In this document: positions 1 to 8,464 of the stretch, one piece after another
How positions within the stretch are numbered: the stretch's first letter is position 1
Layout of the letters: each line of letters opens with the position of its first letter
NCBI RefSeq assembly: GCF_009856865.1
Contig: NZ_WVUD01000007.1
Span: 62,001-126,000 of the forward strand
Length of the DNA: 64,000 bases
Direction: 5' to 3'
From: Solidesulfovibrio aerotolerans
GTDB lineage: Bacteria; Desulfobacterota; Desulfovibrionia; Desulfovibrionales; Desulfovibrionaceae
Program-made: the position numbers and the translations under genes
Notes under the pieces: generated by a model
Databases searched by the model: none
Seen by the model: only the letters and a program-made list of their open reading frames with translations
Told to the model about the DNA's origin: nothing

Positions 1-14
1 GAGGGGAGGATGGC

Positions 15-1181
15 ATGACCCATGAGGTGAAAAAGACTGTCGCCGAAATCAACAGGCGTATTGAAAAGGGCAAGGCCGTGGTCCTAACCGCCGCCGAGAT
101 GGTCGAGACGGTCCGCCGGCTCGGCAAAGTCCGGGCGGCCAAGGAAGTGGACGTGGTGACCACGGGCACGTTTTCGCCCATGTGCTCCTCGGGCATGCTG
201 TTTAATTTCGGCCAGGAACCGCCGACGCTCAAAGCCCAGAAGGTGCGGCTCAATAACGTGCCGGCCCATGCCGGTCTGGCGGCTGTGGACGCCTATATCG
301 GAGCCACGGAGCTGCCCAAGGACGATCCGCTCAATAAGGTGCACCCGGGCCGGTTCAAGTACGGCGGGGCCCATGTCATCGAAGATCTCTTGCGCGGCAA
401 GGCGGTGCGTCTTTTCTGCGAATCCTACGGCACGGACTGCTATCCGCGCCGGACCCTGGAAAAAGACATCACCTTGGCGGATATGAAGTATGCGGCGCTC
501 TTTAATCCCCGCAACTGCTATCAAAACTACAATGTGGCCGTGAATCTGACCAGCCGCATCATCTATACCTACATGGGGCCGCTCAAGCCCAACGCCCGAA
601 ACGCCAATTACGCCACGGCCGGCGAGCTGTCGCCGCTGTTTAACGATCCGTATTTGAAAACAATCGGCCTTGGCACCCGGATTTTTATGGGCGGCGGCAT
701 CGGCTACGTCATGGGAGCCGGCACCCAGCACGATCCCAAACCCAAGCGCAACGAACGCGGCATCCCCATTTCCGCTTCCGGCACGCTGATGCTCAAGGGC
801 GATCTCAAGGGCATGAACGCGCGCTACGTGCGCGCCGTGTCCATCCTGGGGTACGGCGTGTCCCTGGCCATGGGCATAGGCATTCCCATTCCCATTCTCA
901 ATGAAGACATGGCCTTTTTTACCGGCGTGTCCGATGCCGACATCCAGATGCCGGTCAAAGACTACGGCCACGACTATCCCAACGGCGTCGGCCGGTCCCT
1001 GGGGCTGGTCACCTACGCCGAGTGCCGCAGCGGCGAAATTCTGGTCAACGGCAAAAAGACCCCGGCCGTGCCGCTGACCAGCCTGACCATGTCCCTGGAA
1101 GTGGCGCAGAAGCTTAAGGAACAAATCGAGCAGGGCAAGTTCCTGCTCACCGAACCGGTGGAGGCCATTCCCTCGGAATAG
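15..1181 (+). CDS. L-aspartate semialdehyde sulfurtransferase (HcyBio/DUF39 family)
   Basis: 388 residues, typical full length for the DUF39/HcyBio family (COG1900). Members insert sulfur into aspartate semialdehyde to give homocysteine in methanogens and sulfate reducers, usually with a NIL-ferredoxin partner, which is not visible here. The family-like stretch VVTTGTFSPMCSSGM near residues 47-61, the segment CESYGTDCYPRR and the Gly-rich GGGIGYVMGAGTQHDPKP are visible; the cysteines are candidate sulfur carriers (inference). No signal peptide, so cytoplasmic. A strong ggggagga Shine-Dalgarno lies at the very start of the window, so the start is well placed but upstream context is missing. 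The family call is firm; the exact reaction is by homology. Confidence 0.85.
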   Translation: MTHEVKKTVAEINRRIEKGKAVVLTAAEMVETVRRLGKVRAAKEVDVVTTGTFSPMCSSGMLFNFGQEPPTLKAQKVRLNNVPAHAGLAAVDAYIGATELPKDDPLNKVHPGRFKYGGAHVIEDLLRGKAVRLFCESYGTDCYPRRTLEKDITLADMKYAALFNPRNCYQNYNVAVNLTSRIIYTYMGPLKPNARNANYATAGELSPLFNDPYLKTIGLGTRIFMGGGIGYVMGAGTQHDPKPKRNERGIPISASGTLMLKGDLKGMNARYVRAVSILGYGVSLAMGIGIPIPILNEDMAFFTGVSDADIQMPVKDYGHDYPNGVGRSLGLVTYAECRSGEILVNGKKTPAVPLTSLTMSLEVAQKLKEQIEQGKFLLTEPVEAIPSE

Positions 1182-1256
1182 GCGGGTTTTCGGCTTTACA
1201 AACACCTTGCCTTGGGATACGGCATCGGGTTCTTTCATCCGATAGGAGGATTTCCC

Positions 1257-1370
1257 ATGTCCAAGCATAAGAAGCATGAGCGCCACAAGGAATTGGATCG
1301 TCGCCGCAAACGCCGCAAGGAACGCCTCAAAGAGCGTGTCCGCCAGGCCATGGCCACCAAGAAGGCCTAG
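1257..1370 (+). CDS. Small, highly basic 37-residue protein
   Basis: Short frame beginning MSKHKKHERHKELDRRRK and ending ATKKA. It has an excellent aggagg Shine-Dalgarno six bases before the ATG. About half of the residues are Lys or Arg and the chain would be one long charged helix, the composition expected of a small nucleic-acid- or ribosome-binding protein (inference only). It resembles short basic RHKELRRRRHRK-type proteins (DUF6800-like) in pattern, but I cannot confirm membership. It lies 75 bp after the sulfurtransferase stop and precedes a 314-bp non-coding gap. The strong RBS and clean composition make it a likely real gene. Confidence 0.55.
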   Translation: MSKHKKHERHKELDRRRKRRKERLKERVRQAMATKKA

Positions 1371-1684
1371 CGTTACGGTCTGACGTTTCCTTTGATTTCA
1401 AGGTGTTCGCGACAACCGGCAGGGTGACCGGCCGGTTTGACGCAGGACGCTTTCCGAGACTGTCGCCGTTCGTCTCTGGCACCTGGCCCGCGAAATCGCA
1501 GCCCGCTATTTCGCTGACAACGCTTTGTCCCAAAGCCGGTCCCCGGAGCGCGCCAGCGTCCCGGGAGTCCGGGCAGGGACGGCGGCAAGGTTTTTTTTCA
1601 TGCGAAAGACGTACGAGCTTTGGATGCGACCCGGGCAAGGCCAGCACTTGCCCGGCTTTTCGCGTGCTCTATGGGGAGGGCCAC
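1371..1684 (+). other. Non-coding gap with possible structured RNA
   Basis: A 314-bp stretch between the 37-residue gene and the fmdB-like gene with no convincing ORF on either strand. It contains an uninterrupted run of eight T near 1591-1598 and a rho-independent terminator near its 3' end. It could be a 3' UTR, an independent small RNA or an attenuator leader for the fmdB-purB-pyrE genes. I could not match it to 6S, SRP, tmRNA or RNase P RNA by eye. Confidence 0.35.
1631..1660 (+). terminator. Rho-independent terminator before fmdB-like gene
   Basis: Perfect 9-bp stem: ccgggcaag (1631-1639) pairs with cttgcccgg (1647-1655) across a 7-nt loop, followed by ctttt. It lies only about 25 bp before the next start codon, so it either ends an upstream transcript or acts as an attenuator. 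Confidence 0.75.
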
Positions 1685-2026
1685 ATGCCCTTGTATGAAT
1701 TTGAGTGTCCCGCCTGCGGTCGGGTTTTTGAGGAACTGCGCCGCAGCGGCGACGACGCCGAGGCAGCCTGCCCGGATTGCGGCCGCCCCGCCCCGCGTAT
1801 CGTCTCCCTCTCTTCCTTTGCCCTCAAAGGTTCGGGCTTTTACGCCACCGACTACGTCAAGCGTCGGCCCGGCACCTTTAAACGCGACGGCAACGAGACC
1901 ACCAAGGGCACGCCCGTTGCCGTGCCCCAGCTTGCCCGCGATCCGTCCGTGCCGCTGACTGCCGAAGAGCAGCTGGAGGGCGACGAAGACGCCGCCATTG
2001 CCGACGAGCCCAAGGAGGGCGCATGA
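1685..2026 (+). CDS. FmdB-family zinc ribbon protein
   Basis: 113 residues. The start is set at MPLYEFECPACG because this is the canonical FmdB N-terminus and is preceded by a ggggaggg Shine-Dalgarno; the frame is open further upstream but without family similarity. Two CxxC knuckles (CPAC and CPDC) about 22 residues apart form one zinc ribbon in the first 40 residues, followed by SLSSFALKGSGFYATDY, typical of the family. The C-terminal 60 residues are acidic and low-complexity. FmdB proteins are putative regulators of unknown mechanism. The stop overlaps the purB start (ATGA), so the two are translationally coupled. Confidence 0.85.
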   Translation: MPLYEFECPACGRVFEELRRSGDDAEAACPDCGRPAPRIVSLSSFALKGSGFYATDYVKRRPGTFKRDGNETTKGTPVAVPQLARDPSVPLTAEEQLEGDEDAAIADEPKEGA

Positions 2027-3315
2027 TCGAGCGTTATACCCGAAAGGCCATGGGCGATCTGTGGTCCCTGGAAAACCGTTTCGCCGCCTGGCTTGAGGTC
2101 GAAGTGGCCGTGTGCGAGGCCTGGACGCAGCTGGGCCGCATCCCGGCCGCCGATATGGCCGTTATCCGCGAAAAAGCCGGCTTCGACGTGGCCCGCATCC
2201 TCGAAATCGAAGAGGTGACCCGCCACGACGTCATAGCCTTTTTAACCGCCGTGGAAGAACGCGTCGGCCCGTCGGCCCGGTTTATCCACCTGGGCTGCAC
2301 CTCGTCCGACATCGTCGATACCGCCAACGGCCTGCTGCTGGGCCGGGCCGGCGACCTGATCCTGGCCGACTTGGACGGCCTGCTGCGGGCCATCAAAGAC
2401 CTGGCCATGCGCTTTAAGGGCCAGCTCATGATCGGGCGCACCCACGGCATCCACGCCGAGCCGCTGAGCTTTGGCATGAAGATGGCCTCGTTTTACGCCG
2501 AGTTTTCCCGCCACCGCGAGCGCTTCGTCGCCGCCCTGGCCGGTATCAGAGTGGGCAAGATTTCCGGGGCCGTGGGCGGGTATGCCCATCTCGACCCCCA
2601 GGTCGAGGCCATTGCCATGGGCCTGCTCGGCTTGGCGGTGGACCCCATCTCCACCCAGATCATCCAGCGCGACCGCCATGCCGCTTTTTTCACCACTCTG
2701 GCCCTTATTGCCGGGGGCGTGGAGCGCCTGTCCACCGAACTGCGCCATCTGCAGCGCACCGAAGTGCTGGAAGCCGAAGAAGGCTTTGCCAAGGGCCAGA
2801 AAGGCTCCTCGGCTATGCCGCACAAGAAAAATCCCATTTCAGCCGAAAATCTGTGCGGCCTCTCGCGCCTTATTCGCACCAACGCCCTGGCTTCCCTGGA
2901 AAATATGCCGCTGTGGCACGAGCGCGATATCTCCCACTCTTCCGTCGAGCGGGTCATCATGCCCGATTCCACCATTCTGGCCGACTACACCCTGTCCCGG
3001 CTGACCACGCTGCTGACAAATTTAAAGGTCAACCCGGACAACATGGCCCGCAATCTCATGGCCTCCTTTGGCCTGTTTTATTCCCAGCGGGTGCTGCTGG
3101 CCCTTATCGAGGCCGGCATGGACCGCCAGGAAGCCTATGTGCTGGTGCAGCGGGTGGCCATGGCCTGCTGGGAAGGGCGCACGTCCTTTCCCGACGCCGT
3201 GCGCGCCGATGCGGCCATAACGGCCAAACTCGCCCCGGCCAGCCTCGACGCCCTGTTCGATCCGTCCTACTATCTGGCCCACGAGGATCTCATTTTCTCG
3301 CGGGTGTTTGGGTAG
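2023..3315 (+). CDS. purB: Adenylosuccinate lyase
   Basis: 430 residues, normal for PurB. It splits SAICAR to AICAR plus fumarate, and adenylosuccinate to AMP plus fumarate, in purine synthesis. The fumarase/ASL superfamily signature GSSAMPHKKNP is at about residues 261-271, the TSSDIVDTA substrate loop is near 90, and GRTHGIHAEP near 140 carries the catalytic His. It begins in a 4-bp overlap with the FmdB-like gene, and pyrE follows after a repeat-containing gap, so purine and pyrimidine genes sit side by side. Nothing is abnormal. Confidence 0.96.
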   Translation: MIERYTRKAMGDLWSLENRFAAWLEVEVAVCEAWTQLGRIPAADMAVIREKAGFDVARILEIEEVTRHDVIAFLTAVEERVGPSARFIHLGCTSSDIVDTANGLLLGRAGDLILADLDGLLRAIKDLAMRFKGQLMIGRTHGIHAEPLSFGMKMASFYAEFSRHRERFVAALAGIRVGKISGAVGGYAHLDPQVEAIAMGLLGLAVDPISTQIIQRDRHAAFFTTLALIAGGVERLSTELRHLQRTEVLEAEEGFAKGQKGSSAMPHKKNPISAENLCGLSRLIRTNALASLENMPLWHERDISHSSVERVIMPDSTILADYTLSRLTTLLTNLKVNPDNMARNLMASFGLFYSQRVLLALIEAGMDRQEAYVLVQRVAMACWEGRTSFPDAVRADAAITAKLAPASLDALFDPSYYLAHEDLIFSRVFG

Positions 3316-3358
3316 AGACGAAGAAGAGAAAAATAGAAGAAGAGAAGAAGAATAAAGA

Positions 3359-3411
3359 TGCCTCCGGCGGCCGGGGGGGATCATCCCCCCCGGACCCCCT
3401 GAAAGGGGGCG
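3359..3411 (+). repeat. Dispersed GC-rich palindrome, copy 1
   Basis: Opens with gcctccggcggcc, then a stem ccggggggga / tcatcccccccgg, then accccctgaaagggggc. It lies between purB and pyrE. It is one of at least ten related copies in the window, most at gene ends. Confidence 0.85.
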
Positions 3412-3500
3412 GTGTCTTTAACAGCATCCGATCACGAACTGCTTTTCAAAAACGCCCGGCTTTTGTATGCCAAAGCCAAACGGGTGAAACGGGGATCTCC

Positions 3501-4097
3501 ATGTCGTGTCCTTCGCAAAACCTGGACGCCGCTGCCATGCGCAGCCGTCTGGCCCGCCTGCTCCTGGAAAAATCCTACCGCGCCGGCGAGGTGACGCTGA
3601 CTTCCGGCCGCAAAAGCGACTATTATTTCGACTGCAAGCAAACAGCCCTGCACCCCGAAGGGGCGTGGCTCATTGGCAATCTGCTGTTTGACCTGCTGCC
3701 GGCGGAGATTGTCGGCGTGGGTGGCATGACCCTTGGGGCCGATCCGCTGGTCACGGCCGTGTCCATCGCTTCGTTTCTGCGCAGCCGTCCCTTGCCGGCC
3801 TTTATTGTGCGCAAGGCCTCCAAAGGCCACGGCACCAACCAGTTTCTGGAAGGCCTGTCCAATTTCCAGCCCGGCGATACGGTCGCTTTGCTGGAAGACG
3901 TGGTGACCACCGGCGGCACCCTTTTGACGGTTATCGACCGGGTCCAGGACGCTGGTTTGAAGATTGGCGCTGTTGTCACGGTGCTTGATCGCAACGAGGG
4001 TGGCTCTGAAAAGCTGGCCGAGCGCGGCTTTCCGCTGCTGTCGGTCTTTAGCCGCGAGGCTCTTTTAGCCGCTGCCAACCAACAACCGGTCGCCTGA
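3501..4097 (+). CDS. pyrE: Orotate phosphoribosyltransferase
   Basis: 198 residues. It joins orotate and PRPP to give OMP in UMP synthesis. The PRPP-binding motif VALLEDVVTTGGT lies at about residues 127-139, and RKASKGHGTNQFLEG near 109-123 corresponds to the flexible catalytic loop. The start MSCPSQNLDAAAM is chosen because the frame upstream runs through repeat DNA. pyrB and pyrC lie far away at 50-53 kb on the other strand, so the pathway genes are scattered. Confidence 0.94.
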   Translation: MSCPSQNLDAAAMRSRLARLLLEKSYRAGEVTLTSGRKSDYYFDCKQTALHPEGAWLIGNLLFDLLPAEIVGVGGMTLGADPLVTAVSIASFLRSRPLPAFIVRKASKGHGTNQFLEGLSNFQPGDTVALLEDVVTTGGTLLTVIDRVQDAGLKIGAVVTVLDRNEGGSEKLAERGFPLLSVFSREALLAAANQQPVA

Positions 4098-4108
4098 CGC
4101 GAGATGGC

Positions 4109-6580
4109 ATGAAACGACTCGGCTCCGCCTTGATTCTCGCCTGCCTGCTCCTTGTCCCGGCCCATCAAGCGGCCGCGGAATGGACGGCGGATGTCGTTGA
4201 TACCGAGTGGTTTCCCAAACGTTCGGTGGCGGTTGACAAAAAGGCCCAGTCCTTTTTTCTGTTGACCCGCCAAAGCCCGGTGCGGGTGGCTGATTTTATT
4301 CCCTGCGCCACCGGGCAGTTGCTGGGTGATAAGAATAAGGAAGGTGATTTAAAGACGCCGGAAGGGGTCTATTTCATCACCCGGCGAAAGACCGGGGGGC
4401 TTAATTTCGAGCTGTACGGCGATCTGGCCTTTCCGCTCAATTTTCCCAATCCTGCCGATCTGGTGCGCCGCAAAACCGGCCATGGCATCTGGATTCACGG
4501 CCGGGGCCATGCCATCATCCCCAACGAGACCCAGGGCTGTGTGGCCCTTAATACCCCGGATCTCCACCGCCTGGACAGCGAACTGGCCTTGGGTACGCCG
4601 GTCATTATCGCTGACGAACTGCGCCTGGAAGGCGATGCCCCTCGCTTAAAGGCCGAGGCCAGGGAAGTGGTGGACGCCACCCAGGCCTGGGCCAAGGCCT
4701 GGCAGGACCGCTCCGATGCCTTTTTCGCCCTCCACGACGCCGAAAAATTCGCCATTTCCGAAGGCCAGTCCTTTGCTGCCTTTCGCAGCCAGAAGGAACG
4801 CCTGTTTAAATCCCTGCCCTGGATTCAAGTCACCCTTTCCGATGTGCGGGCCTTGCCCGGCCCTGACTACTGGGTCACTTTTTTCGTGCAGGTCTACCGT
4901 TCACCCACGCTTATTTCCCAGGGTGTCAAGCGCCTGTACTGGCAACGCGGCCCGGACGGGCGTTTTCGCATCATCGGCATGGAATACGACGAAATGCCGG
5001 TGACGCTGGCCGAGAAGGGCAAGGCCAAGCCGGCCGCCCTGGCCAATGAGGCCGAGACCGCCACCGCCCGGCCCGATGAGCCCAGCGAAGAGGAAACGCA
5101 GACCCGCCAGCTTGTGGACGCCCATCAGGCGGCCATGGAAAAGGTGGCCCAAAAGGCCTTCCATTCCCTGCCCCTGGCCCGCCAGCCCACACCCGAGGAT
5201 CAGGCAATTCTCGAAGTGGCCCAGACCGGTGCGGCCAAGCCCGGTGTGTCGCCCTTTGCCACCGACGCTGCCCCGGCCGCCCCGGCCCCGCCGCAGTTGC
5301 CGGCGGTTCCCGGACCCCAGGTTGCCGCTGCCCCGGCTGTCCCGGCGGCGGCCCCAACCCGGGCCCCGGCCCCGGCTGCCAGTGTTGCGGCCCCGCTTCA
5401 GGTCGCGGCTCTCCCGACCCAGCCGGCTGCGTCCGCTGTGGTGCCCGGCCAGTCGGCCAAGGCGGCCCAGCCGCCCCAGATGGTCACAGCCGCGCCCCAG
5501 CCGGTGTCGGCCGAACACGCCGGCGAAATAAAGGCAGTGGTGGAAAGCTGGAGAACAGCCTGGGAACACGGCCAGCTCGACGCGTATCTGGCGCATTATG
5601 CTGATGAAGCGGTCCAGGGCAATCTCAAGGGAAAAGACGCCATCCGGCGGCAGAAATCCGGCCTCTGGCAGAACAACGCGCCGGGGCGCGTGCACATGGA
5701 CGTCCTGGCCGTCGCCCCTGACGGCGACGGTTATGCCGCTGTCTGCGCCATGCGCTACCAGGGCAAGGGGGCCAAGGAAAGCGACGGCTTTAAGACGTTG
5801 CACCTCGTCCCGGCCGGCGGCAAGTTGCTGATCGCCAAGGAACGCTGGTCCAAGAATCGGCCCGAACTGGCCCCGTCCTCGCTTGCGGCCGCTGCTTCGG
5901 CCACGCCGGCGGCGCTGCCGGTGTCTGCCGCTTCGGCTGGGCCTGCAGTTTCCCCGGCCGTTGCAACCCAGTCACCTGCCCAGATGACCCAGGCAACGCC
6001 TGGGGCCACTGTTGCAGCCGCTTCTGTGCCGGCCCCGGTCCAAAAGGCCGAGGCGTCCCCGGTTTTGCCGGCTGCGCCTGCAGTCGCTGCCCCGGGTACC
6101 CCGGCTGCTGTGCCAGCGGCTCTCCCCGTGCCTGCCGCGCCACCGGCTGTGGCTACCCAGGCAACGCCTGCGCCCCAGCCGGCCCTGGCTGCGCCGCGTC
6201 TGACCGCCGAAACAGCTCGCACCGCCAAGGCCGATGGCAGCGCTGCCGTTGCCGCCATGCTCGAAGCCTGGCGCACAGCCTGGGAACGCGGCCGTCCCTC
6301 GGAATACGCCGCCTTTTACGCCGATACGGCCATCCAGGGCGACCGGCGCGGCCGCGAGGCCATCCGCAGCCAGAAAGTCGCGCTGTGGAAGGACAAGGCC
6401 CCCCGGCGCGTGGCTTTTTCCGAGGTGAAGATAGCTCCCCGCCGCGACGGCTATGTGGTCACCTTTGTCCAGGACTATGAAAGCCGTGACGGCCTGGCGG
6501 ACAAAGGCAAAAAAACGCTCTCCCTGGCACCCTCGGGCAACGGCTATGCCATTGTCGAAGAGAAATGGAGCCGTCAGTAA
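4109..6580 (+). CDS. Exported L,D-transpeptidase with three NTF2-like modules
   Basis: 823 residues. Signal peptide 1-23 (hydrophobic ILACLLLVP, cut near QAAAE). A YkuD L,D-transpeptidase domain spans about 30-170 with the catalytic core HGRGH (His130) and QGCVAL (Cys144); the usual SHGCVR is degenerate, but His and Cys are kept. Three NTF2-like modules follow (about 195-290, 472-588 and 710-823), each with a W-x-x-AW...Y..Y pattern, separated by long Ala/Pro linkers. This resembles Cds6-like L,D-transpeptidases. Likely role: peptidoglycan crosslinking or lipoprotein anchoring in the periplasm (by family). The linkers may span the periplasm (inference). Confidence 0.85.
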   Translation: MKRLGSALILACLLLVPAHQAAAEWTADVVDTEWFPKRSVAVDKKAQSFFLLTRQSPVRVADFIPCATGQLLGDKNKEGDLKTPEGVYFITRRKTGGLNFELYGDLAFPLNFPNPADLVRRKTGHGIWIHGRGHAIIPNETQGCVALNTPDLHRLDSELALGTPVIIADELRLEGDAPRLKAEAREVVDATQAWAKAWQDRSDAFFALHDAEKFAISEGQSFAAFRSQKERLFKSLPWIQVTLSDVRALPGPDYWVTFFVQVYRSPTLISQGVKRLYWQRGPDGRFRIIGMEYDEMPVTLAEKGKAKPAALANEAETATARPDEPSEEETQTRQLVDAHQAAMEKVAQKAFHSLPLARQPTPEDQAILEVAQTGAAKPGVSPFATDAAPAAPAPPQLPAVPGPQVAAAPAVPAAAPTRAPAPAASVAAPLQVAALPTQPAASAVVPGQSAKAAQPPQMVTAAPQPVSAEHAGEIKAVVESWRTAWEHGQLDAYLAHYADEAVQGNLKGKDAIRRQKSGLWQNNAPGRVHMDVLAVAPDGDGYAAVCAMRYQGKGAKESDGFKTLHLVPAGGKLLIAKERWSKNRPELAPSSLAAAASATPAALPVSAASAGPAVSPAVATQSPAQMTQATPGATVAAASVPAPVQKAEASPVLPAAPAVAAPGTPAAVPAALPVPAAPPAVATQATPAPQPALAAPRLTAETARTAKADGSAAVAAMLEAWRTAWERGRPSEYAAFYADTAIQGDRRGREAIRSQKVALWKDKAPRRVAFSEVKIAPRRDGYVVTFVQDYESRDGLADKGKKTLSLAPSGNGYAIVEEKWSRQ

Positions 6581-7335
6581 TGGCCGGCAACGACAGAATC
6601 GACATCCTCATCCTTCGCGATGCAGCTGGCGTTGGCCGCTATCGCCTGCCGGTGTGGCTGGCCCGGGTGCTGGTCCTGTCGCCGCTTGCCCTGCTGCTCC
6701 TGTTGGGCGCAGCCCTGGCCGTGGTCTACCACCAGCATCAGGGCAATACGGCCCTGACCGGGCAGGCAGCTGCCCTTCGCCTGGAGCTTGACGCGGCCGG
6801 AGAACGGCTCCTTCGCCTGGAAAATCTGGAAATAGTGCTGCGATCCAAGGATTTGACCGAACTGGAGACGCTTTTAGGTTCGTACAATCCCGATAACCCC
6901 GGCTGGTGGAAGCCGCGCGGCGAAGAGCGCAAGGAACCGGCTGCCGCACCCCCCCCGGTCGAAGCCCGGGAACGGCCCGATCTCTCCAAACTGCTGGCCC
7001 GGGTGGACGCCAATCAGGCCGGCGTGGACAATCTGAAATTCAAATTTGAGAATAAGCGGCTCAACCTCGGATTCGATCTCAGTAACGTCACCCCCCAGAC
7101 CGGACTGGTGGGCAAGGTCGAGGTCGGGTTGGTGGGCAACGACGGCAGTTTCTGGCCGCTGAAAAGTGAAAAAGACGAATTGTCCTTTCAGATTCAGCGA
7201 TTTAAGCAGATCAGCGCCAATCTGGCCCTGCCGGCCAAGGTCGAGCAGCGCGATGTCTACGGCCTGCGTCTGGTTATCGTGGACCCGGCCGGCAAAGCCG
7301 TCTTTGCCCAGGTCTATCCTGTGGCCAAGGACTAG
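6580..7335 (+). CDS. Single-pass membrane protein of unknown function
   Basis: 251 residues from the ATG that overlaps the previous stop (TAATG), with GGAG upstream; an in-frame ATG 15 bp earlier is possible. Residues 1-20 are cytosolic, one transmembrane helix (VWLARVLVLSPLALLLLLG) follows, then a short coiled coil rich in Leu/Glu, a Pro/Ala linker and a C-terminal beta-rich domain of about 120 residues (KFKFENKRLNLGFDLSNVTP onward). The layout suggests an inner-membrane-anchored periplasmic protein, co-translated with the L,D-transpeptidase and probably working with it on the envelope. I do not recognise the family. Confidence 0.65.
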   Translation: MAGNDRIDILILRDAAGVGRYRLPVWLARVLVLSPLALLLLLGAALAVVYHQHQGNTALTGQAAALRLELDAAGERLLRLENLEIVLRSKDLTELETLLGSYNPDNPGWWKPRGEERKEPAAAPPPVEARERPDLSKLLARVDANQAGVDNLKFKFENKRLNLGFDLSNVTPQTGLVGKVEVGLVGNDGSFWPLKSEKDELSFQIQRFKQISANLALPAKVEQRDVYGLRLVIVDPAGKAVFAQVYPVAKD

Positions 7336-7345
7336 CGGTACCGCT

Positions 7346-8209
7346 ATGCCGCGCTACTTCGTCAATTTGAATCTGCGGGTGGCCAAGGCGCATCCAGAGC
7401 TTTTTGAGCGGCATCTGCGCCAAGGATTGGGCGTGGAGGTGGGTCTTGATCCGCTGCTGCTCGACGCCGTCAGTATCGACTGGCACCGCGAGGTGGCCCG
7501 GCGTTTTGCCGAGGCCGGGGTGGCCGCCACGGTGCATCTGCCGTTTTTCGATCTCCAGCCCGGCAGCGCCGACGCCCGCATCCAGGCTGCCAGCTGCGAC
7601 CGGCTGCGCAGCGCCCTGGAGATCGCCGCCCTCTATCAGCCCGAGCGGCTGGTGGGCCACGCCGCCTACAATCGTTTCCTCTACATCCGTTCGTTTACGG
7701 AGTGGGCCGAGCGCGCCGCCGACACCTGGGTCAAGGTGTTAGCGGTCTGGCCCGAGCATGCGCCCCTGTGCCTGGAAAATACCTTTGAGACCGACCCGGC
7801 CACCGTCTCCGGCGCCGTGGATGCCCTGCGCCGCCGGCTGCCCAGGCAAGCCGCCGGGCGCGTTGGCACCTGCTTTGACGTGGGGCACTGGTACGCCTTT
7901 GCCGAGGGCAAAATACGCGGCAATCTGAACACTTGGCTGGACGCTCTGACCCCCAGCCTGCTCCATCTGCATCTGCACGACAACGACGGCAGCTTCGACC
8001 AGCATCTGGGACCGGGCCAGGGGGAGATTCCCTTTGCCGCGATCTTTGCCGGTCTGGCCGCCCGGCAGCTGACGCCTACCGCCACCTTCGAGCCGCACAC
8101 CCCGGAAGCCTTTGCGGCTGCGCTGGCCTTTGCCCAGGCCCGGCCGGAGTATTTCGACGTCCCGACGGACGGCTTTCGCCTTAGCGCAGATACATCGGGA
8201 TGTTCATAA
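7346..8209 (+). CDS. Sugar phosphate isomerase/epimerase-like TIM barrel protein
   Basis: 287 residues, the size of xylose isomerase-like TIM barrels (AP endonuclease 2 superfamily). Metal-site style motifs are visible: TVHLPFFDL near 64-72, CLENTFE near 142-148, CFDVGHWYAF near 173-182, and LHLHDNDG near 208-215. The upstream open frame is ignored because it overlaps the preceding gene. The substrate is unknown. Its last 29 bp overlap the 3' end of fliQ on the other strand. Confidence 0.75.
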   Translation: MPRYFVNLNLRVAKAHPELFERHLRQGLGVEVGLDPLLLDAVSIDWHREVARRFAEAGVAATVHLPFFDLQPGSADARIQAASCDRLRSALEIAALYQPERLVGHAAYNRFLYIRSFTEWAERAADTWVKVLAVWPEHAPLCLENTFETDPATVSGAVDALRRRLPRQAAGRVGTCFDVGHWYAFAEGKIRGNLNTWLDALTPSLLHLHLHDNDGSFDQHLGPGQGEIPFAAIFAGLAARQLTPTATFEPHTPEAFAAALAFAQARPEYFDVPTDGFRLSADTSGCS

Positions 8210-8450
8210 ACAACTCCCGGGTGAAGGTGAGCATCTTGTCCATCATCCAGGGGAAGGCGATGAGCAGGGCAATAAACATCGCGAGAATTTTCGGCACAAA
8301 GGTCAACGTCATTTCCTGAATCTGGGTTGCGGCCTGCAACACCGAAACGAACACGCCAACGACCAGACTCACCGCCAGCATGGGCATGGCTAAAAACAGC
8401 GACAACTCAATGGCCTGCCTGGATAAGGCCACAACCATGTCGGTCGTCAT
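8181..8450 (-). CDS. fliQ: Flagellar export apparatus protein FliQ
   Basis: 89 residues, the standard length, starting MTTDMVVALSRQAIELSLFL. Two transmembrane helices (SLFLAMPMLAVSLVVGVFVSV and ILAMFIALLIAFPWMM) flank VLQAATQIQEMTLTFVPKI, the conserved FliQ core. It is part of the FliPQR export gate in the flagellar basal body. It follows fliP by 14 bp. fliR and flhB, which usually follow, are absent here because a convergent gene overlaps the end. Confidence 0.95.
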   Translation of the reverse strand: MTTDMVVALSRQAIELSLFLAMPMLAVSLVVGVFVSVLQAATQIQEMTLTFVPKILAMFIALLIAFPWMMDKMLTFTRELFMNIPMYLR

Positions 8451-8464
8451 GGGATCACCCCTTC

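Noticed and set aside
84-1286. Long open frame on the minus strand opposite the sulfurtransferase
   Set aside because: High-GC codon use leaves long shadow frames; this one shows no protein family signal and overlaps a clear gene completely. The same holds for other long opposite-strand frames, for example at 16940-18304, 18305-21064 and 32200-33858.
1371-1684. 6S, SRP, tmRNA or RNase P RNA
   Set aside because: None of their conserved core sequences could be found by eye; only a terminator and a T tract are certain.
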